Below are positions 27,040-35,709 of a DNA stretch of 64,000 nucleotides, in pieces. Position numbers and translations under genes: made by a program. The stretch comes from Roseateles depolymerans (GTDB lineage Bacteria; Pseudomonadota; Gammaproteobacteria; Burkholderiales; Burkholderiaceae_C), in NCBI GenBank assembly GCA_003241055.1, contig QFOD01000022.1, forward strand, positions 29,939-93,938. Direction: 5' to 3'. The notes below the pieces were generated by a model that saw only the letters and a program-made list of their open reading frames with translations, had not been told where the DNA came from and did not search any database. Positions within the stretch are counted from its first letter, which is position 1. Each line of letters opens with the position of its first letter.

Positions 27040-27474
27040 ATGACCCGCACGGGCAACACAAGAATCAATCGCGCCATGCGCCTGGCCCTGCGGGCGGGCG
27101 TGGTGGCCTCCGCGCTGGCCACCGCCTTCTGGGCGGGGGCGCTGACACCGCAGGATGCCTTCCGCAAGGAGAACGACTTGGCGATGGATCGCATGATGGC
27201 CGCGATGGACGTGAGGCCCTCGGGGGACATCGACCGCGACTTCGCGGCCATGATGATTCCCCACCATCAGGGCGCCATCGACATGGCGCTCGCAGAGTTG
27301 CGCTACGGCAGCAACGAGCAGCTGCGGCGCATCGCCCAGGAAATCATCGTGGAGCAGCAGCAGGAGATCGCGGCCATGCAACTGGCCGTTGGCGCCAGTC
27401 TGTCGCCCTCCGCGCCAGCCCCCACCCAGGTCGCACCCGCCAGCGAAACCGCTGTGCATCACCACTCGCACTGA
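27040..27474 (+). CDS. DUF305 ferritin-like exported/membrane protein
   Basis: A 144-aa protein with an N-terminal hydrophobic segment (residues about 14-35, RLALRAGVVASALATAFWAGA) and a DUF305 four-helix core. The core shows the hallmark DRMMAAM and DFAAMMIPHHQGAIDMA (His75-His76). The C-terminus ends HHHSH, another potential metal ligand cluster. GGAG 5 nt before 27040 fixes the start. DUF305 proteins are often found near copper or metal-handling genes. Here it is the first gene of the operon leading to the ECF sigma factor. Confidence 0.88.
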   Translation: MTRTGNTRINRAMRLALRAGVVASALATAFWAGALTPQDAFRKENDLAMDRMMAAMDVRPSGDIDRDFAAMMIPHHQGAIDMALAELRYGSNEQLRRIAQEIIVEQQQEIAAMQLAVGASLSPSAPAPTQVAPASETAVHHHSH

Positions 27475-27482
27475 AATCCGAC

Positions 27483-28940
27483 ATGCTGAAGAAACTCCTG
27501 CTCTGCACGCTGATCTCCTCGACCTTTGGCGCGCTGCCTGCGCTGGCCGGCCAGGCGCCCGGTCGCGCTGCCGATGCCGACACGCCGATCAGCCATCGTG
27601 ACCGCGTCTACGCGGCCGAACAGTTCTCCAATACGCTGTCCGTCACCGATCCGGTGGACAACCGGCTGCTGGGCGTGATCCGCCTGGGCGATCCGTCGCC
27701 GGGCAATTTCAGCCCGCTCTACCGCGGGCAGGTGCTGGTGCACGGGCTGGGTTATTCGCCCGACCACCGCACGTTGGCCGTCGTGTCCATCGGTTCCAAC
27801 TCGGTGACCTTCATCGACACAGCCACCAACACGGTCAAGCACACCACCTACGTGGGCCGCTCGCCGCACGAAGCCTTCTTCACGCCGGATGGCAAGGAGG
27901 TCTGGGTCACCGTGCGTGGCGAGAACTATGTGTCGGTGATCGACGCCGCGAGCTTCGAGGAGAAGACCCGCATCACGACGGCGGCGGGCCCGGGCATGCA
28001 GATCTTCTCGCCGGACGGCAAGTACGGCTATGTGTGCTCGTCGTTCAACCCCGAGACGGCCATCGTCGAGGTGGCCACGCATCAGATCGTTGCCAAGGTC
28101 AAGCAGGACAGCCCGTTCTGCCCCAATATTGCGGCCACGCCGGACGGCAAGCAGGTCTGGTTCACGCTCAAGGATGTCGGTCGCACCATGGTCTTCGATG
28201 CCCGCCCGCCGTTCGGTGTCATCACCTCGTTCGACACCGGCCCGATCACCAACCACGTGAACTTCGCGCGCACCCGGCAGGGCACCTTTGCCTATGTGAC
28301 CGTGGGCGGCCTGAACCAGGTGAAGGTGTTCCGCACGGACAACTTCTCGCAGGTGGCGACCATCCCGGTGGGCAAGCTGCCGCACGGCGTCTGGCCGTCG
28401 GGTGACGGCAGCCGCATCTACGTGGGCCTCGAAAACGCCGATGCGCTCGCAGCGATCGACACGGCCACCAACACGGTGGTCGGCCAGGTGCCCATTGGCC
28501 AGGCTCCGCAGGCGATTGCCTACGTGCCCAATGCCGTGCCCGAGGGCAGCGATGGTCTGCAGAATCTGCAACCGCTGGGCGTCGCCGGACAGGTGGCCTC
28601 GTTGACGCTGGCCGACGCCGGCGACCCCAGCGCGGTGCGCACCAGCGTCTCGCTGTTCGACCAGGGCCTGCTGCAGGTGTTCCAGGCCTCCGTGACCGGG
28701 CTCAAGCCCAAGCAGCCCTATGTGGTGGCGTTGGCCGACAAGGCCGACGGCAGCGGCCCACTGCAGCCGCTCGCCAACTTCATGAGCAATCCGGCCGGCT
28801 CGGCCATCGTGAACGCGATCGGCCCGATCCGGCAGATCGTGCAGGCCGATGCAGCAGCGGCGCGGCGCTTCCTGGTGGTGGCGCCGGTGACCGACGGCAA
28901 GCCGGGGCAGCCGGTGCAGCTGCAGGTGGCAGTGCATTGA
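27483..28940 (+). CDS. Exported YVTN/YncE-like beta-propeller protein
   Basis: A 485-aa periplasmic protein with signal peptide MLKKLLLCTLISSTFGALPALAG. Repeats of the YVTN propeller follow, each with a pattern such as NSVTFIDTATNTVKHTTYVG, EVWVTVRGENYVSVIDAAS, QVWFTLKD and RIYVGLENADALAAIDTATNTVVGQ. About six blades cover residues 45-355. The last ~120 residues form a separate beta-rich domain with no recognised family. It starts 8 bp after the DUF305 gene, and its stop overlaps a possible TTG of the sigma gene. Confidence 0.87.
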   Translation: MLKKLLLCTLISSTFGALPALAGQAPGRAADADTPISHRDRVYAAEQFSNTLSVTDPVDNRLLGVIRLGDPSPGNFSPLYRGQVLVHGLGYSPDHRTLAVVSIGSNSVTFIDTATNTVKHTTYVGRSPHEAFFTPDGKEVWVTVRGENYVSVIDAASFEEKTRITTAAGPGMQIFSPDGKYGYVCSSFNPETAIVEVATHQIVAKVKQDSPFCPNIAATPDGKQVWFTLKDVGRTMVFDARPPFGVITSFDTGPITNHVNFARTRQGTFAYVTVGGLNQVKVFRTDNFSQVATIPVGKLPHGVWPSGDGSRIYVGLENADALAAIDTATNTVVGQVPIGQAPQAIAYVPNAVPEGSDGLQNLQPLGVAGQVASLTLADAGDPSAVRTSVSLFDQGLLQVFQASVTGLKPKQPYVVALADKADGSGPLQPLANFMSNPAGSAIVNAIGPIRQIVQADAAAARRFLVVAPVTDGKPGQPVQLQVAVH

Positions 28941-28954
28941 GCGAGGGCGCTGGC

Positions 28955-29488
28955 ATGGAACTCGTCGAGGCGCTCGAGCCCTTGATTCCGGCGTTGCGGC
29001 GCTATGCCAGCGCGATGGTGCGCGACCGCGATCTGGCCGATGACCTGGTCCAGGACTGCCTGGAGAAGGCCATCGCCAGCTGGCACACCCGCCGCAAGGT
29101 CGGGGACACGCGGCAGTGGGTCTTCGCGATCGCGCACAACCTCATCGTCAACAAGCTGCGCCAGGATGCCCGGCGCGGCCTGCACATCGATATCGCCGAT
29201 GCGGAAGAGGCCAGCCTGGCCGTACCGGCCGCCCAGGAGCACCGGGTGCGTCACGGAGAATTGATGCAAGCCATCGCGGCCCTGCCGGAGGAGCAGCGCA
29301 GCGTGGTGCTGCTGGTGTCGGTGGAGGATCTCAGTTACGCCGAGGCGGCGCAGACGCTGGGCATCCCGATCGGCACCGTGATGTCGCGGCTGGCGCGTGG
29401 CCGCGAGCGCCTGCAGCGGGCGCTGGACGGCGAGTCGGGCCGCAAGATTCAGGCACCGGGCGGCGCGCAGCTGCGTAGGATGAAGTAA
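28955..29488 (+). CDS. ECF RNA polymerase sigma factor
   Basis: A 177-aa sigma-70 family ECF factor. Region 2 has RYASAMVRDRDLADDLVQDCLEKAI and WVFAIAHNLIVNKLR; region 4 has LPEEQRSVVLLVSVEDLSYAEAAQTLGIPIGTVMSRLARGRERL. The start at 28955 is chosen because GAGGG lies 7 nt upstream; a TTG at 28937 overlapping the propeller stop is less likely. The anti-sigma gene follows 3 bp later. It probably recognises the GGAATAA-N15-GTCTAC elements at 26457 and 26973. Confidence 0.93.
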   Translation: MELVEALEPLIPALRRYASAMVRDRDLADDLVQDCLEKAIASWHTRRKVGDTRQWVFAIAHNLIVNKLRQDARRGLHIDIADAEEASLAVPAAQEHRVRHGELMQAIAALPEEQRSVVLLVSVEDLSYAEAAQTLGIPIGTVMSRLARGRERLQRALDGESGRKIQAPGGAQLRRMK

Positions 29489-29491
29489 GCC

Positions 29492-30268
29492 ATGGCCAAG
29501 CAACCCACACCCACCCCCGTGCTGGAGGATGACCTCCACGCCTTCGTCGATGATGCCCTCGATCCGGCCCGGCGCCGCGAGGTGCAGGAGCATCTGGACC
29601 GCCATCCCGGCGACGCCGAGACGGTCGCGCGGTTTGCCGCACAACGGCAGCTGCTGCGCTCGGCGCTGGCGCCGATTGCGGACGAGCCGGTTCCTGAGCG
29701 CCTGCGCGTGCAGGCATTGCTCGAGCATCGGCGACAGCCCAGCCCCTGGGGCTGGCGCATGGCCGCGGCCGTCGTGCTGGCGCTGGGGACGGGCACCTTT
29801 GGCGGCTGGCACATGCATGGCGCCATGGAGCCCGCCGGAGGCATTGCGCTGCTGGCCGGCGAGGCGCGCAGCAGCTATGCGTCCTATGTGACCGAGCCCG
29901 GCGCCGAGATGGACCGTGCCGGCCTGGTCAGGCTGGTGTCGAGCAAGCTGCAGCGGCCGGTCGAAATTCCTGATCTGGGCCCGTCCGGCTACCACTACGT
30001 CGGGGGCCGGCTGGTGTCCACCGTGCACGGGCCGGCGGGCCTGTTCTTCTACGACCGGACCGATGGCACCCGCATGGCGGTGATGATCCGCCCCATGGCG
30101 CATGACAAGGAAGCGCCGATGATGGAGCAGAGTGCCGGCGATGTCGGCGGTTTCACCTGGGCGGCGCGGGGGCTGGGCTACAGCGTAGTCGGCACCGATG
30201 CGCCGCAGCAGCTGCACCCGGTGGCCGACGAGGTGCGCCGCCAGGCCCGGGCCTTGCCGTCGACCTGA
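29492..30268 (+). CDS. Transmembrane anti-sigma factor, cysteine-free
   Basis: A 258-aa inner-membrane protein directly behind the ECF sigma gene. The N-terminal ~85 residues are cytosolic and resemble an anti-sigma domain (DDLHAFVDDALDPARRREVQEHLDRHPG). The HxxxCxxC zinc site of ZAS-type anti-sigmas is absent, and no cysteine is seen in the whole protein. One transmembrane helix spans about residues 88-106 (RMAAAVVLALGTGTFGG), followed by a periplasmic domain of ~150 residues. Release of the sigma factor is therefore unlikely to be a thiol redox switch; a periplasmic signal is more plausible (inference). Confidence 0.85.
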   Translation: MAKQPTPTPVLEDDLHAFVDDALDPARRREVQEHLDRHPGDAETVARFAAQRQLLRSALAPIADEPVPERLRVQALLEHRRQPSPWGWRMAAAVVLALGTGTFGGWHMHGAMEPAGGIALLAGEARSSYASYVTEPGAEMDRAGLVRLVSSKLQRPVEIPDLGPSGYHYVGGRLVSTVHGPAGLFFYDRTDGTRMAVMIRPMAHDKEAPMMEQSAGDVGGFTWAARGLGYSVVGTDAPQQLHPVADEVRRQARALPST

Positions 30269-30294
30269 GCCTGGCGTGGCGCAGCACGGCGCAC

Positions 30295-30906
30295 TTACCG
30301 GCGAGGCATGGCGTTGAGTGCCAGATAGATGCGCAGCGAGGCATGCGCGTCGTTGGCTGCGTATTGAAGCTGCTGGGGGCTGAGCGTCGGGCTCGCCCAA
30401 TTGGACGTGGTGGTCTTCTTGGACTTGGGCAGGCGCTCGCCAAGCACGATGGCCACTGCGGCCTTCAGGCCCACAGCCTGCTTGAATCCTAGTCGCTTCA
30501 CCTGGTGGGAGAGGTCGACGGCGGGCTGTAGTTGCAGACCCAGACGGCGCTGCAGCAGCGGTTTGTCCGAGGCCAGCCCGAAGCCGACCTTCAGGATGTC
30601 CGGGGCCTCGATGACGGTGCGCAACAGCAGCTCCACGCCGCTGGCGGCCAGCGGCACGATGAAGCCCCGGTCCTGGGTGGCGAACTGGATGATGTCCGGT
30701 CCGTTGTGCGGCTGGCCGGCCTGGAATACCGGCTTGCTCTCGGTGTCGAAGCCGACGAGGCCGGCCTCGCGCATCACACGCTCGGCCGACGCCAGCTGGT
30801 CGGGCAGCCGGAGCACCTCGATCTGCGCCAGCCCCAGGCCGGCATAGGCCGGCAGCGCGGCGATCTGTTCGGGGCTGGGGCGCTCGCGGGGCTCGGTGGA
30901 TGGCAT
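30295..30906 (-). CDS. RNase D-like 3'-5' exonuclease domain protein
   Basis: A 203-aa single-domain DEDDy exonuclease. Motif I is GFDTESKPVF, motif II includes VGFGLASDKPLL, and motif III is YAANDAHASLRIY with the Tyr-x3-Asp pattern. The HRDC domains of full RNase D are missing, so this belongs to the short exonuclease group. Substrate (RNA or DNA) is not determined. It converges with the anti-sigma gene and diverges from the nitronate monooxygenase gene (114 bp between starts). Confidence 0.88.
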   Translation of the reverse strand: MPSTEPRERPSPEQIAALPAYAGLGLAQIEVLRLPDQLASAERVMREAGLVGFDTESKPVFQAGQPHNGPDIIQFATQDRGFIVPLAASGVELLLRTVIEAPDILKVGFGLASDKPLLQRRLGLQLQPAVDLSHQVKRLGFKQAVGLKAAVAIVLGERLPKSKKTTTSNWASPTLSPQQLQYAANDAHASLRIYLALNAMPRR

Positions 30907-31020
30907 CGGGGCAGTATGCCCCGGCCACGATGCGGGGTTGGCTGCCGTGCTCGAATAGCACCCTGGCCGCGGGCGCAGGCAAGACCTGGCGCCTGGCGGC
31001 GGCTAGCGACGGAGAGCCCC

Positions 31021-32073
31021 ATGGCGCATTGGCAAGATACCCGCATCCTCGACCTGTTCGGCATCGAGCGTCCCCTGATCCAGGCGCCCATGGCAGGCGC
31101 TACCACGCCCGAAATGGTGATCGCCGTCAGCGAGGCGGGCGGGCTGGGCTCGCTGCCGGGGGCGCTGTTGACGCTCGATCAAATGCAGGCCGCACTCCAG
31201 CTCATCCGCGCGGCGACCCGCAAGCCGATCAACCTGAACTTCTTTGCCCATCAGGCGCCGCAGGCCGATCCCACAGCCCAGATGGCCTGGCGGGCCGCGC
31301 TGGCCGGCTATTACGTGGCGGAGGGGCTGGACCCGGCAGCGCCGGTGCCCTCGTCGGCCCGCGCACCCTTCGATGCCGCCTATTGCGAGCTGGTGGAGCA
31401 ATGGCGGCCCGAGGTCGTCAGCTTCCACTTCGGCCTGCCGGCGCCCGAGCTGCTGGCGCGGGTGAAGCGCAGCGGCGCCCGGGTGATCGCCTCGGCCACG
31501 ACGGTGGCCGAGGCCCGCTGGCTCGCCGAGCGCGGCGTGGATGCCGTCATCGCGATGGGCTGGGAGGCCGGCGGCCACCGGGGCAACTTCCTCAGCGACG
31601 ACATGAACACGCAGGTGGGCACCTTCGCGCTGGTGCCTCAGGTGGTGGATGCGGTCGGCGTGCCGGTGATCGCGGCAGGCGGCATCGCCGACCGGCGCGG
31701 CGTGCGCGCGGCCTTGGCGCTGGGGGCGTCCGCGGTGCAGGTCGGCACGGCCTTTCTGCGCACGCCGGAGGCGCGCATCCCGGACTTCCATCGCGACGCA
31801 CTGCGCCAGGCGAGCGCCGAGGGCACGGCGCTGACCAATCTGTTCACTGGCCGTCCCGCGCGCGGACTGCTGAACCGGCTGATGCGCGAGCAGGGGCCGA
31901 TGAGCGATCTCGCCCCGGCATTCCCCACCGCCGGGGGCGCGCTTCTGCCGCTGCGTGCCGTGGCCGAGCCGCAGGGCCGCACGGACTACAGCAGCCTCTG
32001 GGCCGGGCAGGCCGCAGCGCTGGCGCCGGAGATGGGCAGCGCCGCGCTGACGCGCCACCTGACGGATCTCTAG
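31021..32073 (+). CDS. Nitronate monooxygenase / 2-nitropropane dioxygenase-like flavoprotein
   Basis: FMN-dependent TIM-barrel enzyme of 350 aa that oxidises nitronates such as propionate-3-nitronate. Features include PLIQAPMAGATTPEMVIAVSEAGGLGSLPGA at the N-terminus, IAMGWEAGGHRGNF with the catalytic His region, and the FMN phosphate loop IAAGGIADRRGVRAALALGASAVQVGTAFL. A class I-like NMO is likely. The start at 31021 follows GGAG. Natural substrate is not indicated by neighbours. Confidence 0.88.
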   Translation: MAHWQDTRILDLFGIERPLIQAPMAGATTPEMVIAVSEAGGLGSLPGALLTLDQMQAALQLIRAATRKPINLNFFAHQAPQADPTAQMAWRAALAGYYVAEGLDPAAPVPSSARAPFDAAYCELVEQWRPEVVSFHFGLPAPELLARVKRSGARVIASATTVAEARWLAERGVDAVIAMGWEAGGHRGNFLSDDMNTQVGTFALVPQVVDAVGVPVIAAGGIADRRGVRAALALGASAVQVGTAFLRTPEARIPDFHRDALRQASAEGTALTNLFTGRPARGLLNRLMREQGPMSDLAPAFPTAGGALLPLRAVAEPQGRTDYSSLWAGQAAALAPEMGSAALTRHLTDL

Positions 32074-32192
32074 GCTCCAAGGCCTCGAGCCGGCACGCAT
32101 CCACCCGATGCGGTGACGGCCAGGTGCGCCGGGTCTCGATGCTGCAGGGGGTGACCTGGCGCCCCTGCCGGCCCGGCGGCTTTTCGGCATGG

Positions 32193-32209
32193 ATGCTGCG
32201 CCGCAGCAT
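32193..32209. repeat. Small inverted repeat in the gap 32074-32300
   Basis: ATGCTGC-GCC-GCAGCAT forms a 7-bp perfect palindrome in the 227-bp gap before the GAF-like gene. CGATGCGG occurs at 32107 and 32223, and TCGATGCTGCAG at 32136 resembles the inverse of CTGCATCGA near 32212. No T-tract follows, so this is not a clear terminator. No gene is seen in the gap. Confidence 0.35.
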
Positions 32210-32300
32210 TTCTGCATCGACGCGATGCGGCGGCACGGGCAGCCAACGGGCCGCTGCATCCCTATGCTGAACGGCATCCCAGCCCCCGCTGTCTGCCGCC

Positions 32301-33044
32301 GTGAAAACAGCCCGCCGCCGTCGCCTCCACGCCCCCGCCCGGCGGGCTGCTGCCCGTCGCTGGCTGACCCGTGCCGCCCTGCTGGGCGTCGCCGGGCTCG
32401 TGACGGGTGCGCAGGCGTCCGACCTGTCGGCCACGGCTGCGGCGGTGGAGGGCGCCCTGGTGCCAGCCGCCGCGGGGGTGTTGTCCGGGTGGCTGCTGAT
32501 GCGGCGGCGGCGTGATCGTGCCAGCAATGCGGCTCGCCCATCGATGGGTCGCCAGGCCTGGCGTGATTCGCTGCAGTCGAGCGCGGATGTGGACGTGGCG
32601 ATGCAGGGCTTGTGTCAGCAACTGGTCGACGCCCACGACGCCGACCTGGCCTGCATCGCCGTGTTCCAGGGCACAACGGGCGGCGCCTACAGCGTGATCG
32701 CCCCGGTGGCTGGCGACACGCTTTGCAGCCTGCCGCCGCGCCGAGGCGATCTGCTGCTGCTGCCCGGCCGGCAGGACCTGTTGCAGCGCTTGCTGTGCGG
32801 CGAGCCGCTGGTGATCGGCGGCTGCCCCGAGGCGCTGGGTACCAGCTTTCTGTGGCCGGGCTGCACCGCCTTTGCCAGCGCGTTGCTGCTGCCGTTATGG
32901 CAGGGCGGCCGTTGCTGGGGCTGCCTGGCCTTGTTCGCTCGCGCGGCGCATGCCTATCCACCCGGCGAACTCGCCCATCTGCAGTCGGTGGCAGACGCCG
33001 TCAGCGTTGCGCTGGGCCGTCAGCCGCCAGTGGGTGGCGACTGA
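32301..33044 (+). CDS. GAF-like domain protein with N-terminal membrane segment
   Basis: A 247-aa protein of uncertain role. The N-terminus is very basic (RRRRLHAPARRAAARRW) and is followed by one or two hydrophobic stretches up to about residue 68 (LLGVAGLVTGAQAS; AAAGVLSGWLLMRRRR). The remainder resembles a GAF sensor: LVDAHDADLACIAVFQ, then SALLLPLWQGGRCWGCLALFARAAHAYPPGELAHLQSVADAVSVAL. It starts with GTG and lacks a clear ribosome-binding site. A chemoreceptor gene follows 108 bp later. Confidence 0.6.
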   Translation: MKTARRRRLHAPARRAAARRWLTRAALLGVAGLVTGAQASDLSATAAAVEGALVPAAAGVLSGWLLMRRRRDRASNAARPSMGRQAWRDSLQSSADVDVAMQGLCQQLVDAHDADLACIAVFQGTTGGAYSVIAPVAGDTLCSLPPRRGDLLLLPGRQDLLQRLLCGEPLVIGGCPEALGTSFLWPGCTAFASALLLPLWQGGRCWGCLALFARAAHAYPPGELAHLQSVADAVSVALGRQPPVGGD

Positions 33045-33152
33045 CGCCGGGGCCACTGCCCTTTCCTGGGCAGGCCACGTGCCTGCCTTGCCCGACCGCG
33101 CGCCACCCCTCGTGCGGCGGGCCGATGTCCCTGGGGTGTCCTGGAGCTTTCC

Positions 33153-34703
33153 ATGTTTCTCGGCCGGCTATCCATCGGCATGCGACTGGCAGTGGTGCTG
33201 GCCGCCATCCTGTTCATCTGTCTGGTCAGCAGCGCGCTGGCGGTGCTGCAGTTCGAGTCGTCGCGCGATGCGGTCAAGCGCATGCTGAACCAGCAGGTGG
33301 ACACCGAGCGCCTGGCGTCGGACTGGTATGCCACGGTCTATGCGTCTGGCCTGCTGGCAGCGGCCATCGCCCGTTCCAGCGACGACTCGCTGGCCGGCTA
33401 TTACGCCAGCACGCGGGACGCCATCCGCGTCAAGATTGATGGCATCCAGGCGGCCGTGCAGCAGCGCCTGACGGATGCCGAGGGGCGTGCCCGCTACGAG
33501 CGCATCCTCGGCCTTCGCAAGACCTACCTGACGGCGTTGATGTCGGTGTACCAGCTCAAGCAGGCCGGCCAGGCGCAGCAGGCGCAGGCGCTCTACGACG
33601 GGGAGCTGAGCCGGGCCAGCGAGGTCTATCTGCGCGAGGTCAAGGCCATCATGGACGACGCGCGTCGCCAGATGGACGAGAGCGGCCGGCAGGTGCAGAC
33701 GCAGCAGTCGCGTGCCGCGGTACTGCTGAGCGTCTGCGCTGGGCTCGCGCTGGTGCTGGGAGCGCTGCTGGCCTGGTGGCTCACCCGCAGCATTACACGC
33801 CCGCTGGCCCAGGCGCGGCGCGTGGCGGCCGACATCGCGGCCATGGACCTCAGCGGCCAGCCCGGCGCGTACTACGCGGCCGACGAGACCGGCCAGTTGC
33901 TGCATTCGCTGGACCAGATGCGTGCGGCGCTGCGTCAGGCGCTGCAGGACATTCAGCAGGCCGCGCAGGGGGTGTCGACGGCCAGCGATGAGCTGACGCT
34001 GGGCAACCGCGATCTGTCGGGGCGTACCGAGCAGGCCGCGTCTGGCCTGCAGCAGACCGCCAGCTCCATGGAGGAGATTGCCGCCGCCGTGCAGCAGACC
34101 GCGTCGTCCGCTCAGGACGCGAACGAGATCGCGCGCCGCGCGTCCAGCGCCGCACAGGACGGCGGCAACGTGGTGGGCCAGGTGGTGGCGTCGATGCAGA
34201 AGATCAGCAGCAGCTCGGTGCGCATCAGCGACATCACGACGCTGATCGACGCGCTGGCCTTCCAGACCAACATCCTCGCGCTCAACGCGGCCGTCGAGGC
34301 GGCCCGGGCCGGCGAGCAGGGCCGCGGCTTTGCGGTCGTGGCGGGCGAGGTGCGTTCGCTGGCGCAGCGTTCGGCCGAGGCGGCGCGCGAGATCCGCGGC
34401 CTGATCGACGCCTCGGTGGGCGAGGTCAACACCGGCGCCCAGCTGGCAGCGCGGGCCGGCGAATCCATCGAGGCCATCGTCAGCAGCTCGCACCGCGTGT
34501 CGTCGCTGGTGTCCGAGATCACGACGGCCGCGCTGGAGCAGAGCCGCGGCATCACCGAGGTGAACCAGGTGGTGAGCCACCTGGACCAGACCACCCAGCA
34601 GAACGCGGCGCTGGTGGAGCAGGCCAGTGCCGCCACCGAAAGCCTGCGCGCGCAGGCCGGGCGCCTCGGCGAGGTGGTGCAGCGCTTCAAGCTGCAGGGC
34701 TGA
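33153..34703 (+). CDS. Methyl-accepting chemotaxis protein
   Basis: Chemoreceptor of 516 aa. Transmembrane helices at about residues 10-32 and 188-212 flank a periplasmic four-helix ligand domain. A HAMP domain follows (RSITRPLAQARRVAADIAAMDL), and the signalling hairpin tip reads LAFQTNILALNAAVEAARAGEQGRGFAVVAGEVR. No NWETF-type CheR/CheB tether is at the C-terminus, which ends RFKLQG. The ligand is unknown. No che genes are near. Confidence 0.93.
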   Translation: MFLGRLSIGMRLAVVLAAILFICLVSSALAVLQFESSRDAVKRMLNQQVDTERLASDWYATVYASGLLAAAIARSSDDSLAGYYASTRDAIRVKIDGIQAAVQQRLTDAEGRARYERILGLRKTYLTALMSVYQLKQAGQAQQAQALYDGELSRASEVYLREVKAIMDDARRQMDESGRQVQTQQSRAAVLLSVCAGLALVLGALLAWWLTRSITRPLAQARRVAADIAAMDLSGQPGAYYAADETGQLLHSLDQMRAALRQALQDIQQAAQGVSTASDELTLGNRDLSGRTEQAASGLQQTASSMEEIAAAVQQTASSAQDANEIARRASSAAQDGGNVVGQVVASMQKISSSSVRISDITTLIDALAFQTNILALNAAVEAARAGEQGRGFAVVAGEVRSLAQRSAEAAREIRGLIDASVGEVNTGAQLAARAGESIEAIVSSSHRVSSLVSEITTAALEQSRGITEVNQVVSHLDQTTQQNAALVEQASAATESLRAQAGRLGEVVQRFKLQG

Positions 34704-34712
34704 TCGGCGTGA

Positions 34713-35585
34713 TCAGGTGGCCGTCGTCACCGCGCGGGCGAGGTAGTCGGCCACCGTGCGGACGCGGGCGCTGCCGCGCAGGTCAGGGTGCATCACCAGC
34801 CAGACCTCGTAGTCCACGCGGCGGGTGCGCTCGGGCCAGACCCGCACCAGCCCCTCGCGCTCGCCCATGTAGACCGGCATCTCGCCGATGCCCAGGCCTG
34901 CGGCCACGGCCCGGCGCAGCATCAGGCTGGAGTTCAGCGCCACGGTCACGCGGCCCTGGCGGGCCGGCTCGTCCAGCAGCGTGAACAGCCGCCCGCCTTC
35001 GAGATAAGGCTTGTAGGCGACGATGTCATGGCCGGCGAACTCGCCCTGCGGATCGGGCTCGCCATGGCGCTCCAGGTAGGCGGCACTGGCGAACAGCGCG
35101 ACCGGCCACTGCGCGATGCGGCGCACGACCAGGTCGGGGTTGTCGGGTTTGACGTTGCGGATGGCCAGATCGGCCTGCCGGCGCGGCAGGCTCAGCATCT
35201 GGGTGGACACCTCCAGGTCCACCCGGATCTGCGGATGCTCGCGGTGCAGCTCGCCCAGCGCCGGCAGCAGGAAGTCCAGCGAGATGGAGTCGGTGCTGGT
35301 CACGCGCACGGTGCCGCTGAGCGCGTCGTCCTGGCCGTCGATCTTGGCCTGCAGTTCGAGCGCGGCGTTCTCCATGCGGCGCACCGAGCTCAGCGCGGTC
35401 TCGCCGGCAGGCGTCAGCAGGTAGCCATCGGAGGCGCGCAGGAACAGCTTGGCGCCAAGGTCTTTCTCCATCGCCGTGACGCGCCGGCCGACCGTGGCCT
35501 GGTCCACACCCAGCAGGCGCGCTGCGCCGCGCAACGAGCCCTCGCGGCTGAGTGCCAGAAAGATGCGCGCATCGTCCCAGTTCAT
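34713..35585 (-). CDS. LysR family transcriptional regulator
   Basis: A 290-aa regulator: winged helix at the N-terminus (NWDDARIFLALSREGSLRGAARLLGVDQATVGRRVTAMEKDLG) and a LysR substrate-binding domain. The start at 35585 is set by AGGAGG immediately upstream; 19 more in-frame codons are excluded. It diverges from an MFS transporter gene with 124 bp between starts, so it probably controls that transporter and the hydrolase behind it (inference). The operator was not resolved. Confidence 0.92.
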   Translation of the reverse strand: MNWDDARIFLALSREGSLRGAARLLGVDQATVGRRVTAMEKDLGAKLFLRASDGYLLTPAGETALSSVRRMENAALELQAKIDGQDDALSGTVRVTSTDSISLDFLLPALGELHREHPQIRVDLEVSTQMLSLPRRQADLAIRNVKPDNPDLVVRRIAQWPVALFASAAYLERHGEPDPQGEFAGHDIVAYKPYLEGGRLFTLLDEPARQGRVTVALNSSLMLRRAVAAGLGIGEMPVYMGEREGLVRVWPERTRRVDYEVWLVMHPDLRGSARVRTVADYLARAVTTAT

Positions 35586-35709
35586 TCGTCCTCCTGATGC
35601 ATTCCTGCATCTGAGTATTGCGTCAATGATGCGATTGCGCATTGGTCTTGCGGACTAATCTCCTGTCGATGCTGCACAGGCCGTTGTGCGGCACCTTCAG
35701 GAGATCTCC

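Noticed and set aside
28937..28954. TTG start for the ECF sigma factor overlapping the propeller stop
   Set aside because: The ATG at 28955 has GAGGG at good spacing and gives the normal ECF length; TTG has no such support.
32193..32209. Palindrome before the GAF-like gene as a Rho-independent terminator
   Set aside because: No run of T follows on either strand, and it lies over 110 bp after the nitronate monooxygenase stop.
31003..32961. 652-codon minus-strand frame opposite the nitronate monooxygenase gene and the following GAF-like gene
   Set aside because: Arg/Pro/Ala/His-rich with no motifs; the plus strand has the nitronate monooxygenase signature.
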